This document shows, one piece after another, positions 57,120-64,000 of a stretch of DNA of 64,000 bases. The DNA is from VRUE01 sp963824215 (GTDB lineage Bacteria; Actinomycetota; Thermoleophilia; Solirubrobacterales; 70-9), in NCBI GenBank assembly GCA_963824215.1, contig CAWGOE010000004.1, positions 186,001 through 250,000 of the forward strand, in the 5' to 3' direction. The position numbers and the translations under genes were made by a program. A model generated the notes under the pieces. That model was not told the origin of the DNA. It ran no database searches and was given only the letters and a program-made list of their open reading frames with translations. Numbering within the stretch: the first letter of the stretch is position 1; each line of letters starts with the position of its first letter.

Positions 57120-58510
57120 GCGGGCCCGAGGAGCTGCTCGAGCCGGCGGTCGCCGAGCGAGTCCTCGCCCGCGCTCTCGCCCGCGGCGGCGAGTTCGCCG
57201 AGGTCTTCGCCGAACGCCGGGCGGGCCTGACCCTGGCGATCGACGAGTCGCGGATCGAGTCAGTGCAGTCCGGGGCCGAAGCTGGGGCGGGCGTGCGCGT
57301 GGTCAGCGCGGGCACGACCTACTTCGCCCACGTCGACGGCCTCGACCCCGCCGAGCTCGAGCGCGCGGCCGACGAGGCGGCAGCGGCCCTGCGCGGCGAG
57401 CGGGCCGAGCCGCGGGCGCTGCAGGCCGAGGTGTCGACCCCGCAGCCGATTGCGCAGCCTCCTGCCGACGTCCCCGCGGCTCGCAAGGCGGAGCTCCTAC
57501 GCGAGCTGGACGAGCGGGCGCGCTCGGCGGGGGGCGAGATCGCCCAGGTGAGCGCCTCCTACGGCGAGGCGAGGCGCGAGGTGGCGGTGGCCAACTCGAC
57601 TGGCCTCTTCAGTGGCGACGATCGCACCCGCGTGCGGATCGGCGCCCAGGTCGTCGCCCGCCGTGACGGGCGGGTCGAGACCGGCGCCGAGACGCTCGGC
57701 GGCCACCGCGGCTTCGAGCTCTTCGACGGCGATCCGGCGCAGATCGCGGAGAGCGCCGCGCGCAAGGCGCTGACCCTGCTCGATGCCGGGCCGGCGCCGA
57801 CCGGCTCGATGCCGGTCGTAGTCGGCGGCGGCTTCGGCGGCGTGCTCTTCCACGAGATGACCGGGCACGGGCTGGAGGCCGACCACGTTCAGAAGGGCGC
57901 CAGCGTCTACGCCGACAAGCTCGGCGAGGCGGTCGCCCAGCCGCTCCTGACCGCCTACGACGACGGTCGTATGCCCGGCGAGTGGGGCAGCGACGCGATC
58001 GACGACGAGGGCGCGCCGACCCAGCAAACGCGGGTGATCGAGGAGGGGCGCCTGGTCAGCTTCCTCTATGACCGCCAGAGCGCCGGGCGCGACGGCGTCG
58101 CCTCGACCGGCAACGGCCGCCGCGAGAGCTTCCGCCACCTGCCGATTCCCCGCATGACCAACACCTACATCGCCCCCGGCGAGGCCGAGCCGGAGGAGAT
58201 CCTTGCCGAGGTCGGCAAAGGCTTCTACGCCGTCTCTTTCGCCGGTGGCCAGGTCGACCCGGCCACTGGTGACTTCGTCTTCGGCGTCAACGAGGGCTAC
58301 TTGATCGAGGACGGCAAGGTGACCCGGCCCTGTCGCGGGGCGACGCTGGTCGGCAACTGCCTGCAGGCGCTCGCCGCGATCGACGCTGTCGGCAACGACT
58401 TCTGGATGAAGACCGGCATCTGCGGCAAGGGCGGCCAGAAAGTGCCGGTGGGGACCGGCCAGGGCCACGTCCGGATCGCCGCGATGACGGTCGGGGGGAC
58501 TGCGGCGTGA
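57116..58510 (+). CDS. tldD: TldD metalloprotease subunit
   Basis: A 464-residue TldD. The zinc motif HExxxH is at residues 246-251 (LFHEMTGHGLEADHVQ). TldD/TldE cleave unfolded peptides and mature some ribosomal peptides. GTG 57116 overlaps the preceding stop. The C-terminal region (GVNEGYLIEDGKVTRPCRGA, then GQKVPVGTGQGHVRI) is typical. The gene is coupled to tldE by GTGA, giving a stoichiometric heterodimer. Confidence 0.95.
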   Translation: MSGPEELLEPAVAERVLARALARGGEFAEVFAERRAGLTLAIDESRIESVQSGAEAGAGVRVVSAGTTYFAHVDGLDPAELERAADEAAAALRGERAEPRALQAEVSTPQPIAQPPADVPAARKAELLRELDERARSAGGEIAQVSASYGEARREVAVANSTGLFSGDDRTRVRIGAQVVARRDGRVETGAETLGGHRGFELFDGDPAQIAESAARKALTLLDAGPAPTGSMPVVVGGGFGGVLFHEMTGHGLEADHVQKGASVYADKLGEAVAQPLLTAYDDGRMPGEWGSDAIDDEGAPTQQTRVIEEGRLVSFLYDRQSAGRDGVASTGNGRRESFRHLPIPRMTNTYIAPGEAEPEEILAEVGKGFYAVSFAGGQVDPATGDFVFGVNEGYLIEDGKVTRPCRGATLVGNCLQALAAIDAVGNDFWMKTGICGKGGQKVPVGTGQGHVRIAAMTVGGTAA

Positions 58511-59865
58511 GCGAGCTCGCCGAGCAGGCCAGGCGCGCCGTCGAGCTGGCGGTAGCGGCCGGCGCCGGCGATGCGGAGGCCTACGCCAGCGAAGCGGAGA
58601 ACCGGGAGGTCCGCGTCCACGACGGCGCCGTCGAGAGCCTGACTGCGGCAACCCAGCGCGGCCTCGGGCTGCGCGTCTGGATCGGTGGCCGAACCGGTTA
58701 CGGCTTCGGTACGGACCTCTCGGCTGAGGGCCTGGCCAGGATCTCGGCCCGTGCGCTCGAGGCGGCGCGCGTCGCCGACGAGGACGAGTTCGCCGGGCCG
58801 GCCGAGGTCGGCGATCGCGAGCCGTCTCCCGTCGGCGATCTCAGCGATCCCTCGCTGGGGGAGTCCTCGCCTGCCCAGATCGCCGATCTCGCCCTCGCCG
58901 TGGAGAAGGCGGCGCTGGCGGCCGATCCGCGCGTCGCCGCGGTCGAGCAGGCGGTCTACTTCGACAGCGCAGAGCGGGTCGCGCTCGCTGCCTCCTCGGC
59001 CCCTGGCGGCGAGTACGAGACGACCAGCTGCTACGCCTACCTGCAGGCGCTGGCCGATGGCGAGGATGGCCGCGAGACCGGGCTCGGCTTTGGCCTTGCG
59101 CGTGGCCCGGCGGGACTGGATCCCACTGCGATCGGCCGTGAGGGCGCCGAGAGCGCCGTCGAGATGATCGGCTCTGTCAAGCCCGCATCCGGCAGCCGCC
59201 CGGTCGTGCTCGATCCGACCGTCGCCGCCAGCTTCGTCGGTTTGCTCGGCAATGTCGCCGGCGCCGATGCCGTCCAGCGCGGCCGCTCGCCGCTCGCCGA
59301 GCGATTGGGGGACGAGGTCGCGGCCGAGGCCTTCGTCTTGCACGACGACGGCCTTGCGCCCGCCGGCTTCGCCACCGCCCCCTTTGATGCCGAGGGAACG
59401 CCGCGGCGGCGCACGGCGCTGATCGAGGACGGGCGGCTGCAGACGTTCCTCTATGACTCCTACACCGCCCGTCGTGGCGGCGCAGCCTCGACCGGTAACG
59501 CCGGTCGTTCCGGGTATCGCTCGCTGCCCGGGGTCTCGGCGTCCAACCTCGTCGTCGCCCCCGGCGCCTTCAGCCTCGAGCAACTGCTGGAGGAGGCGGG
59601 CGAGGGCGTCTACATCAGCGATGTCGCGGGCCTGCACTCCGGCGTCAACCCCGTCACCGGCGTCTTCTCGGTCGGCGCCTCGGGGCGGGCGATCAGGGGT
59701 GGCGAGCGAGCCGAGCCGCTGCGCGAGTTCACCATCGCCAGCGACCTGGTCTCGATGCTGCGGGCGGTGCGGGCCGCCGGCTCGGCGCCGCGCTGGGTCC
59801 CCTTCGGCGGCTCGGTCAACGCGCCGCCGCTGTTGATCGGCGGGATGACGGTCAGCGGCTCCTGA
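58507..59865 (+). CDS. tldE: TldE (PmbA) subunit
   Basis: A 452-residue TldE/PmbA, the non-catalytic partner that completes the TldD active site. It lacks an HExxxH, as expected. Family segments: ENREVRVHDGAVESLTAATQ, YDSYTARRGGAASTGNAGRS, GVYISDVAGLHSGVNPVTGV. GTG start overlapping tldD. A gap of 88 bases precedes hup. Confidence 0.94.
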   Translation: MSELAEQARRAVELAVAAGAGDAEAYASEAENREVRVHDGAVESLTAATQRGLGLRVWIGGRTGYGFGTDLSAEGLARISARALEAARVADEDEFAGPAEVGDREPSPVGDLSDPSLGESSPAQIADLALAVEKAALAADPRVAAVEQAVYFDSAERVALAASSAPGGEYETTSCYAYLQALADGEDGRETGLGFGLARGPAGLDPTAIGREGAESAVEMIGSVKPASGSRPVVLDPTVAASFVGLLGNVAGADAVQRGRSPLAERLGDEVAAEAFVLHDDGLAPAGFATAPFDAEGTPRRRTALIEDGRLQTFLYDSYTARRGGAASTGNAGRSGYRSLPGVSASNLVVAPGAFSLEQLLEEAGEGVYISDVAGLHSGVNPVTGVFSVGASGRAIRGGERAEPLREFTIASDLVSMLRAVRAAGSAPRWVPFGGSVNAPPLLIGGMTVSGS

Positions 59866-59953
59866 CGGGTCCATCCCCGCCCCCACGCACCAGTTACGCC
59901 GTTTGCGCTGTTAGATTGCCGCCCGACCGCAACGACGACGGAGGAGCTTCGAC

Positions 59954-60232
59954 GTGACCAAGGCTGAGTTTCTGGACCAACTGGCAGCTGATGAGCGTGT
60001 AGGCAGCAAGAAGGCCGCGAGCGACGCGCTCGATGCCGTGCTTGACACGATCACCGACACCCTGAGCGGCGGAGGTGAAGTCAGCTTCACCGGCTTTGGC
60101 AAATTCCACGTTGCCGAGCGTGGCCCGCGCCAGGGCGTCAACCCGCGCACCGGTGAGCGGATCACGATCCCCGGCGGCAAGGTTCCCCGCTTCTCCGCCG
60201 GTTCGGCGCTGAAGACCAAGGTCAAGGGCTGA
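59954..60232 (+). CDS. hup: HU-family DNA-binding protein
   Basis: A 92-residue histone-like protein with the full HU fold (MTKAEFLDQLAADERVGSKK; SFTGFGKFHVAERGPRQGVN; PRTGERITIPGGKVPRFSAG). The GTG start has GGAGG 8 bases upstream. It bends DNA and organises the nucleoid. No Lys-rich actinobacterial tail is present. The next ORF (LysM) begins at the base pair overlap with its stop (CTGA). Confidence 0.95.
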   Translation: MTKAEFLDQLAADERVGSKKAASDALDAVLDTITDTLSGGGEVSFTGFGKFHVAERGPRQGVNPRTGERITIPGGKVPRFSAGSALKTKVKG

Positions 60233-60546
60233 GCTCAAGAGCACCCGCCAGATTTCTCGCCGCCGCCGCGGTCATCTGCGGCTTCGTCGCCGTGATCATC
60301 TTGATCACGGCGACGCTCGGCGGCGATAACGGCGACAGCAGTAATGGCGGCGGTTCGGACCGCGCCGGTCAAGCAGAACCAGCGAAGGACAAGGGGCCGG
60401 CCCCAAAGTCCTATGAAGTGCAGAGCGGTGACACGCTCACGTCAATAGCTCGCGAGACGGGTGTCCCAGTGGCCACCATCGTCAAGCTCAACCCTGGAGT
60501 CGACCCCCAAATCTTGATTGCCGGCGAAGTACTGAAGCTGAAGTGA
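60229..60546 (+). CDS. LysM-domain protein, probable CTG start
   Basis: A membrane-anchored LysM protein. The C-terminal LysM domain is clear (YEVQSGDTLTSIARETGVPV, then ATIVKLNPGVDPQILIAGEV) and binds peptidoglycan. The membrane segment (FLAAAAVICGFVAVIILITA) begins before the first GTG at 60292, so a start upstream is needed. CTG at 60229 overlaps the hup stop and has AAGG upstream, giving 105 residues. From GTG 60292 the product would be 84 residues with a cut anchor. It is coupled to the carboxypeptidase by GTGA. Confidence 0.7.
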   Translation: MSSRAPARFLAAAAVICGFVAVIILITATLGGDNGDSSNGGGSDRAGQAEPAKDKGPAPKSYEVQSGDTLTSIARETGVPVATIVKLNPGVDPQILIAGEVLKLK

Positions 60547-61799
60547 AGCGCAGCCGGCCGGTTGCTTTGCTCGCAGTACTGGTCGCTTTGTCCGCGGGTG
60601 GCGCGGTAGGGGGTACCACCCCCGAGGAAGCTTTAGCTACCGCAGGGGGTGGTGGGTCCCCTGCCGCGACAGGACCCGCGGCTGAGGCGCCGGAACCTCA
60701 GCTCGCGGCGCGGGCCTGGGCGCTGATTGACGCTCGGTCGGGCGATGTGCTGGCGTTGCATGCTGCGTCGCAGCGGCTGCCGATCGCCAGTACTACGAAG
60801 ATGATGACTGCGTACGTTGCGCTGCAGGAGCTGCCGCTGAGCAAGATCGTTAGGACTGCTCCCTACGAATCGATCTATGGGGAGTCGTTGCTGGAAGTTC
60901 CGGCTGGAGAGCGGATCAGTGTGCGCGATTTGCTCTATGGGCTGATTCTGCGTAGTGGGAATGACTCGGCATATGACCTTGCGCTTGCTGCGGCAGGGTC
61001 GGAAGACGCGTTTGTGCGTCAGATGAATCAAAGGGCTGCTGCGCTGGGGCTCTCGAACACTCATTACGCGAACCCGATTGGGCTTGATGAGGTGGGCAAT
61101 TACTCGAGTGCGCTGGACCTGACGACGCTGGCGCGCAGGCTGCTGCGCGATCCGGCGTTCGCGAAGATCGCTGATTCCCGTAGCGCCTTGCTGCGTAGCT
61201 TGCGGCCGCCGCGGGAGATCGAGACGCTCAATGACTTCCTGCTTGCGGAGCCCTGGGCTACGGGGGTGAAGACGGGTCACACCTTTGGCGCTGACTACGT
61301 CTTGGTTGGCTCCGGCCGCCGCAAGGGGGTCGAGCTGATCTCTGCTGTGCTCGGGACCTGGACCGAGTCCGAGCGCGATTTGGAGACTGAGCGGCTGCTC
61401 GAATACGGCTTCTCCCAGTACCGCAAGCGGACGCCGATCCGGGCGGGAGAGGTTCTAGCGGAGCCGGATGTCCGCTACACCGATGAAGAGCTCGCATTGC
61501 GCGCGGCCCGCACCGTGGCGATCGGCCTGCGGCGTGGCCAGCGGCTGACGGTCAAGGCGCGTACGCCCGCTGAGGTGGAGGGGCCGATCCCTCGCGGCGC
61601 CCGGCTGGGCCAGGCGATCGTCCTCGTCGACGGCCTGCGGGCGGCGGCAGTTCCGCTTCGCGCCGGCAGCGCCGTGGCCAAGGCGAGCGCGTGGGACCGG
61701 GTTCGCAGCTTCGTCGTCGACAATGCGCTCTGGTTTGTCCTAGCGCTGTCCGGGATACTGCTTGCCGTAGTCCTTCTGAGGCGCTCTCAGCGACGATGA
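60543..61799 (+). CDS. D,D-carboxypeptidase (DacF-like)
   Basis: A 418-residue penicillin-binding protein that removes the last D-Ala from peptidoglycan stem peptides. Ser83-x-x-Lys86 (IASTTKMM), Ser138-Gly-Asn140 (LRSGNDSAY) and Lys243-Thr-Gly (GVKTGHTFG) are all present. A signal peptide precedes a Pro/Gly/Ala linker; a C-terminal membrane helix (NALWFVLALSGILLAVVLL) anchors it. GTG start overlapping the LysM gene; pfkB overlaps its end. The pairing with a LysM protein fits cell-wall work. Confidence 0.94.
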   Translation: MKRSRPVALLAVLVALSAGGAVGGTTPEEALATAGGGGSPAATGPAAEAPEPQLAARAWALIDARSGDVLALHAASQRLPIASTTKMMTAYVALQELPLSKIVRTAPYESIYGESLLEVPAGERISVRDLLYGLILRSGNDSAYDLALAAAGSEDAFVRQMNQRAAALGLSNTHYANPIGLDEVGNYSSALDLTTLARRLLRDPAFAKIADSRSALLRSLRPPREIETLNDFLLAEPWATGVKTGHTFGADYVLVGSGRRKGVELISAVLGTWTESERDLETERLLEYGFSQYRKRTPIRAGEVLAEPDVRYTDEELALRAARTVAIGLRRGQRLTVKARTPAEVEGPIPRGARLGQAIVLVDGLRAAAVPLRAGSAVAKASAWDRVRSFVVDNALWFVLALSGILLAVVLLRRSQRR

Positions 61800-62752
61800 T
61801 TCTCACCGTAACCCTCAATGCCGCGATCGACCGCACGGTCGCGGTTCCGAATTTCCGCCTTGGCCACCGCCATCGCGCGGTCGAGAGCCGCACCGTGGCG
61901 GGCGGCAAGGGCATCAACGTCGCCCGTGCCCTGCGCCTGCTTGGCCGCCCGGTTATCGCAGCTGGCTTCGCCGGCGGCCCGACCGGCAACCGCGTGCTGG
62001 AGCAGCTGCGCAAGGAGGCTATCCTCACCGACTTCACCTGGATCGCCGGCGAGACGCGGATCAACATGGCGGTGATCGATCCGACCTCGGGCGAGCAGAC
62101 CGAGATCAACGAGCGGGGACCGGCGGTTAGTCCGGAGGAGGTTGAGCGCTTCGTCGAGCGGCTGCGCTACCTCGCCGAGGGAGCGAAGATCTGCGTCCTT
62201 GCCGGCACTCTGCCCCCCGGGGCGGGGGCGGAGCTCTACGCGCGTCTGGTCGAGGACCTGCGCGAATGCGGCGTCACATCGATCCTCGATGCCGAGGGGG
62301 AGGCGATGCTGGCCGGCGTGCGCGCCGGCGCCTCCGTCGTCACTCCCAACGAACCCGAGGCGGAGGAGCTCGTCGGGCAGGAGTTCTCCGATCGCGACGA
62401 CTACGTCCAAGGGCTCTCAGAGCTGGTCCGGCTCGGCGCCGGCGAAGCGGCAATCACCCGCCCTGACGGCTGTGTCGCAGTGGTCGGCCAGGGAGCGGAC
62501 CGCAGGGTCCTCGAGGTGCGCACCAAGCCGCTGGAGCCGGTCTCGACGGTCGGCTCTGGAGATGCTTTTTTGGCCGGCTATGCCGCCGGTCTCTACGACG
62601 GCCGGGAGCCAGCCGACTGCCTCGCCTACGGGGTCGCCTGCGGCGCCGAGTCGACCCAGCACTTCGGCGCCGGCACGGTCGACCCCAACCGGGTCGAGCG
62701 CCTGCTCGACGAGGTCGAGGTGCGCGATCTGGAGGTCCACGCGGAAGTGTAG
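61796..62752 (+). CDS. 1-phosphofructokinase / PfkB-type sugar kinase
   Basis: A 318-residue PfkB-family kinase of the hexose-phosphate group, close to 1-phosphofructokinase or tagatose-6-phosphate kinase. The start is MILTVTLNAAIDRTVAVPNF; the GGKGINVARAL and GSGDAFLAGYAAGL motifs hold the substrate and catalytic sites (Asp in GSGDAF). ATG 61796 overlaps the carboxypeptidase by ATGA. No PTS genes are near, so the sugar supply is unclear. Confidence 0.9.
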   Translation: MILTVTLNAAIDRTVAVPNFRLGHRHRAVESRTVAGGKGINVARALRLLGRPVIAAGFAGGPTGNRVLEQLRKEAILTDFTWIAGETRINMAVIDPTSGEQTEINERGPAVSPEEVERFVERLRYLAEGAKICVLAGTLPPGAGAELYARLVEDLRECGVTSILDAEGEAMLAGVRAGASVVTPNEPEAEELVGQEFSDRDDYVQGLSELVRLGAGEAAITRPDGCVAVVGQGADRRVLEVRTKPLEPVSTVGSGDAFLAGYAAGLYDGREPADCLAYGVACGAESTQHFGAGTVDPNRVERLLDEVEVRDLEVHAEV

Positions 62753-62791
62753 TCTGGCTGTTCCACGCCACCCACTCCTTGGAGGATCGAT

Positions 62792-63997
62792 TTGGAGATC
62801 GACATCGGTCGCGGCAAGAAGGGGAGGCGCGCTTACGGTTTCGATGACATCGCGATCGTTCCGTCGCGCCGCACCCGCGATCCCGACGACATAGACATCA
62901 GCTGGGACCTCGGCCCCTACCGCTTCGAGCTGCCTCTGGTGGCCTCGGCGATGGACGGCGTGGTCAGTCCCGATACCGCTGTGCTCGTCAACCAGCTCGG
63001 CGGCCTCGGCGTGCTCAACCTGGAGGGGATCTGGACCCGCTTCGAGGATGCCGAGGAGCAGCTGGAGAAGGTCGCCGCCGCGCCGAAGCATGAGGCGACC
63101 CGGATCATGCAAGAGATCTACAACGAGCCGGTCAAGCCCGAGCTGATCGGTAAGCGGATCGCGGAGATCAAGGAGCGTGGGGCGGTGGCCTGCGGCTCGC
63201 TCACCCCGCAGAAGGTGCGCGAGCACTACGAGATTGCGGTCGAGGCGGGCATCGACATCCTCGTCATCCAGGGCACCGTGATCTCCGCCGAACACGTCTC
63301 GACCACGGTTGAGCCGCTCAATTTGAAGGAGTTCATCGCCGAAGTGCCGGTGCCGACCGTGGTCGGCGGCTGCGCGTCATACTCGACCGGGTTGCACCTG
63401 ATGCGGACCGGCGCCGTCGGCGTCCTGGTCGGCGTTGGGCCCGGCGCCGCTTGCACCACCCGCGGCGTGCTCGGGATCGGCGTGCCGCAGGCGACCGCGA
63501 TCGCCGACGTCGCCGCCGCCCGCGCCCAGCACATGCTCGAGACCGGTGAGTACGTCAACGTGATCGCCGATGGCGGCATGCGCACTGGCGGCGACGTCTC
63601 CAAGGCGATCGCTGTTGGCGCCGACGCGGTGATGGTCGGCTCGCCACTGGCTCGCGCCAAGGAGGCGCCCGGTCGTGGCTTCCATTGGGGAATGGCGACC
63701 TTCCATCCCTCGCTGCCGCGCGGCACCCGCGTCTCGACCAAGCAGGACGGCACTATGGAGGAAATCCTGCTCGGTCCGGCCCAGGAGAACGACGGCACCT
63801 TCAACCTGATGGGAGCGCTGAAAACCTCGATGGCCACCACCGGCTACGAGGACATTCGTTCCTTCCAGCGGGCCGAGGTGATGGTTGCGCCGGCGCTGAT
63901 GAGCGAGGGGAAGAAGCTGCAGAACGAGCAGTCGGTTGGCATGGGCTCGAATGGTCGTGCAGCGGTATCGGCGGGGGTTGCGGTATCGGATGACTGA
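62792..63997 (+). CDS. guaB3: GuaB3-type IMP dehydrogenase-related protein
   Basis: A 401-residue TIM-barrel protein of the GuaB3 type, related to IMP dehydrogenase but lacking CBS domains. Active-site Cys loop: VGVGPGAACTTRGVLGIGVP; phosphate-binding ADGGMRTGGDVSKAIAVGA. TTG start with GGAGG 8 bases upstream. Such paralogues are widespread in actinobacteria; the reaction is not well established. It ends 3 bases before the window edge. Confidence 0.93.
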   Translation: MEIDIGRGKKGRRAYGFDDIAIVPSRRTRDPDDIDISWDLGPYRFELPLVASAMDGVVSPDTAVLVNQLGGLGVLNLEGIWTRFEDAEEQLEKVAAAPKHEATRIMQEIYNEPVKPELIGKRIAEIKERGAVACGSLTPQKVREHYEIAVEAGIDILVIQGTVISAEHVSTTVEPLNLKEFIAEVPVPTVVGGCASYSTGLHLMRTGAVGVLVGVGPGAACTTRGVLGIGVPQATAIADVAAARAQHMLETGEYVNVIADGGMRTGGDVSKAIAVGADAVMVGSPLARAKEAPGRGFHWGMATFHPSLPRGTRVSTKQDGTMEEILLGPAQENDGTFNLMGALKTSMATTGYEDIRSFQRAEVMVAPALMSEGKKLQNEQSVGMGSNGRAAVSAGVAVSDD

Positions 63998-64000
63998 TGG

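Noticed and set aside
58297..59886. 529-codon minus-strand ORF opposite tldE
   Set aside because: Antisense shadow; the tldE frame is overlapping-coupled to tldD and has family motifs.
1..64000. Search for tRNA, rRNA and biosynthetic gene clusters
   Set aside because: No cloverleaf with a TTCRANY-type arm or rRNA-like conserved stretch was seen, and the CrtA-like, MFS and TetR genes are not accompanied by assembly-line enzymes.

Overview
The window is GC-rich bacterial chromosome and most likely comes from a Thermoleophilia-type actinobacterium (Solirubrobacterales or a relative). That placement is an inference from gene content recalled from the group: collagen-like secreted proteins with a shared signal-anchor start, large secreted NHL/fibronectin-type proteins, a short membrane protein with a SEWSGSGAT motif, a split SUF system with a Rieske protein, a CysO-type cysteine pathway, and heavy use of GTG and TTG starts. 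I saw no rRNA, tRNA, CRISPR array, insertion-sequence transposase or replication origin.

Layout. 1-7.8 kb: the edge of an XRE-type regulator, a winged-helix protein, FxsA, a wax ester synthase/DGAT, IspH, a structured intergenic stretch with tiny ORFs, a thioredoxin-fold protein that has lost its CxxC, and a lipoprotein/membrane-protein pair. 7.8-15.5 kb: the SUF iron-sulfur cluster genes, split into three minus-strand blocks (rrf2-sufC-sufS, sufU, rieske-sufB-sufD) by two plus-strand genes, with a shared IscR-like operator at both ends. 15.5-21.1 kb: an MFS exporter and a NarL-type two-component pair split by a toxin-antitoxin block, then HtpX. 21.1-39.4 kb: the main accessory region, a tandem duplication of a three-gene secreted-protein cassette (collagen-like protein, about 1200-1480-residue propeller protein, about 925-residue exported protein of unknown function) with three TetR-family regulators. 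40-43.9 kb: a CysO-dependent cysteine biosynthesis locus interrupted by a VapBC module. 43.9-53.6 kb: TetR/CrtA-like pair, DUF1802, hydantoinase/oxoprolinase-like HyuA-HyuB, NadB, and a glycosyltransferase. This stretch has several ORF defects (two frameshifts, two genes without a usual start codon). 53.7-64 kb: Flp-type pilin, RNase PH, RdgB, a CDF transporter, a Roadblock-like protein, TldD/TldE, HU, a LysM protein, a D,D-carboxypeptidase, 1-phosphofructokinase and GuaB3, mostly as tightly overlapping ORFs.

How the parts work together. The SUF block builds Fe-S clusters and is probably autoregulated by its Rrf2 regulator. The sulfur block charges CysO as a thiocarboxylate (MoeZ-like), adds it to phosphoserine (CysM) and releases cysteine (Mec). 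The duplicated cassette encodes only exported, repetitive or basic-tailed proteins under TetR control and looks like a switchable cell-surface system. It is the best candidate here for an undescribed system. All calls come from reading the sequence by eye; no database search was run.
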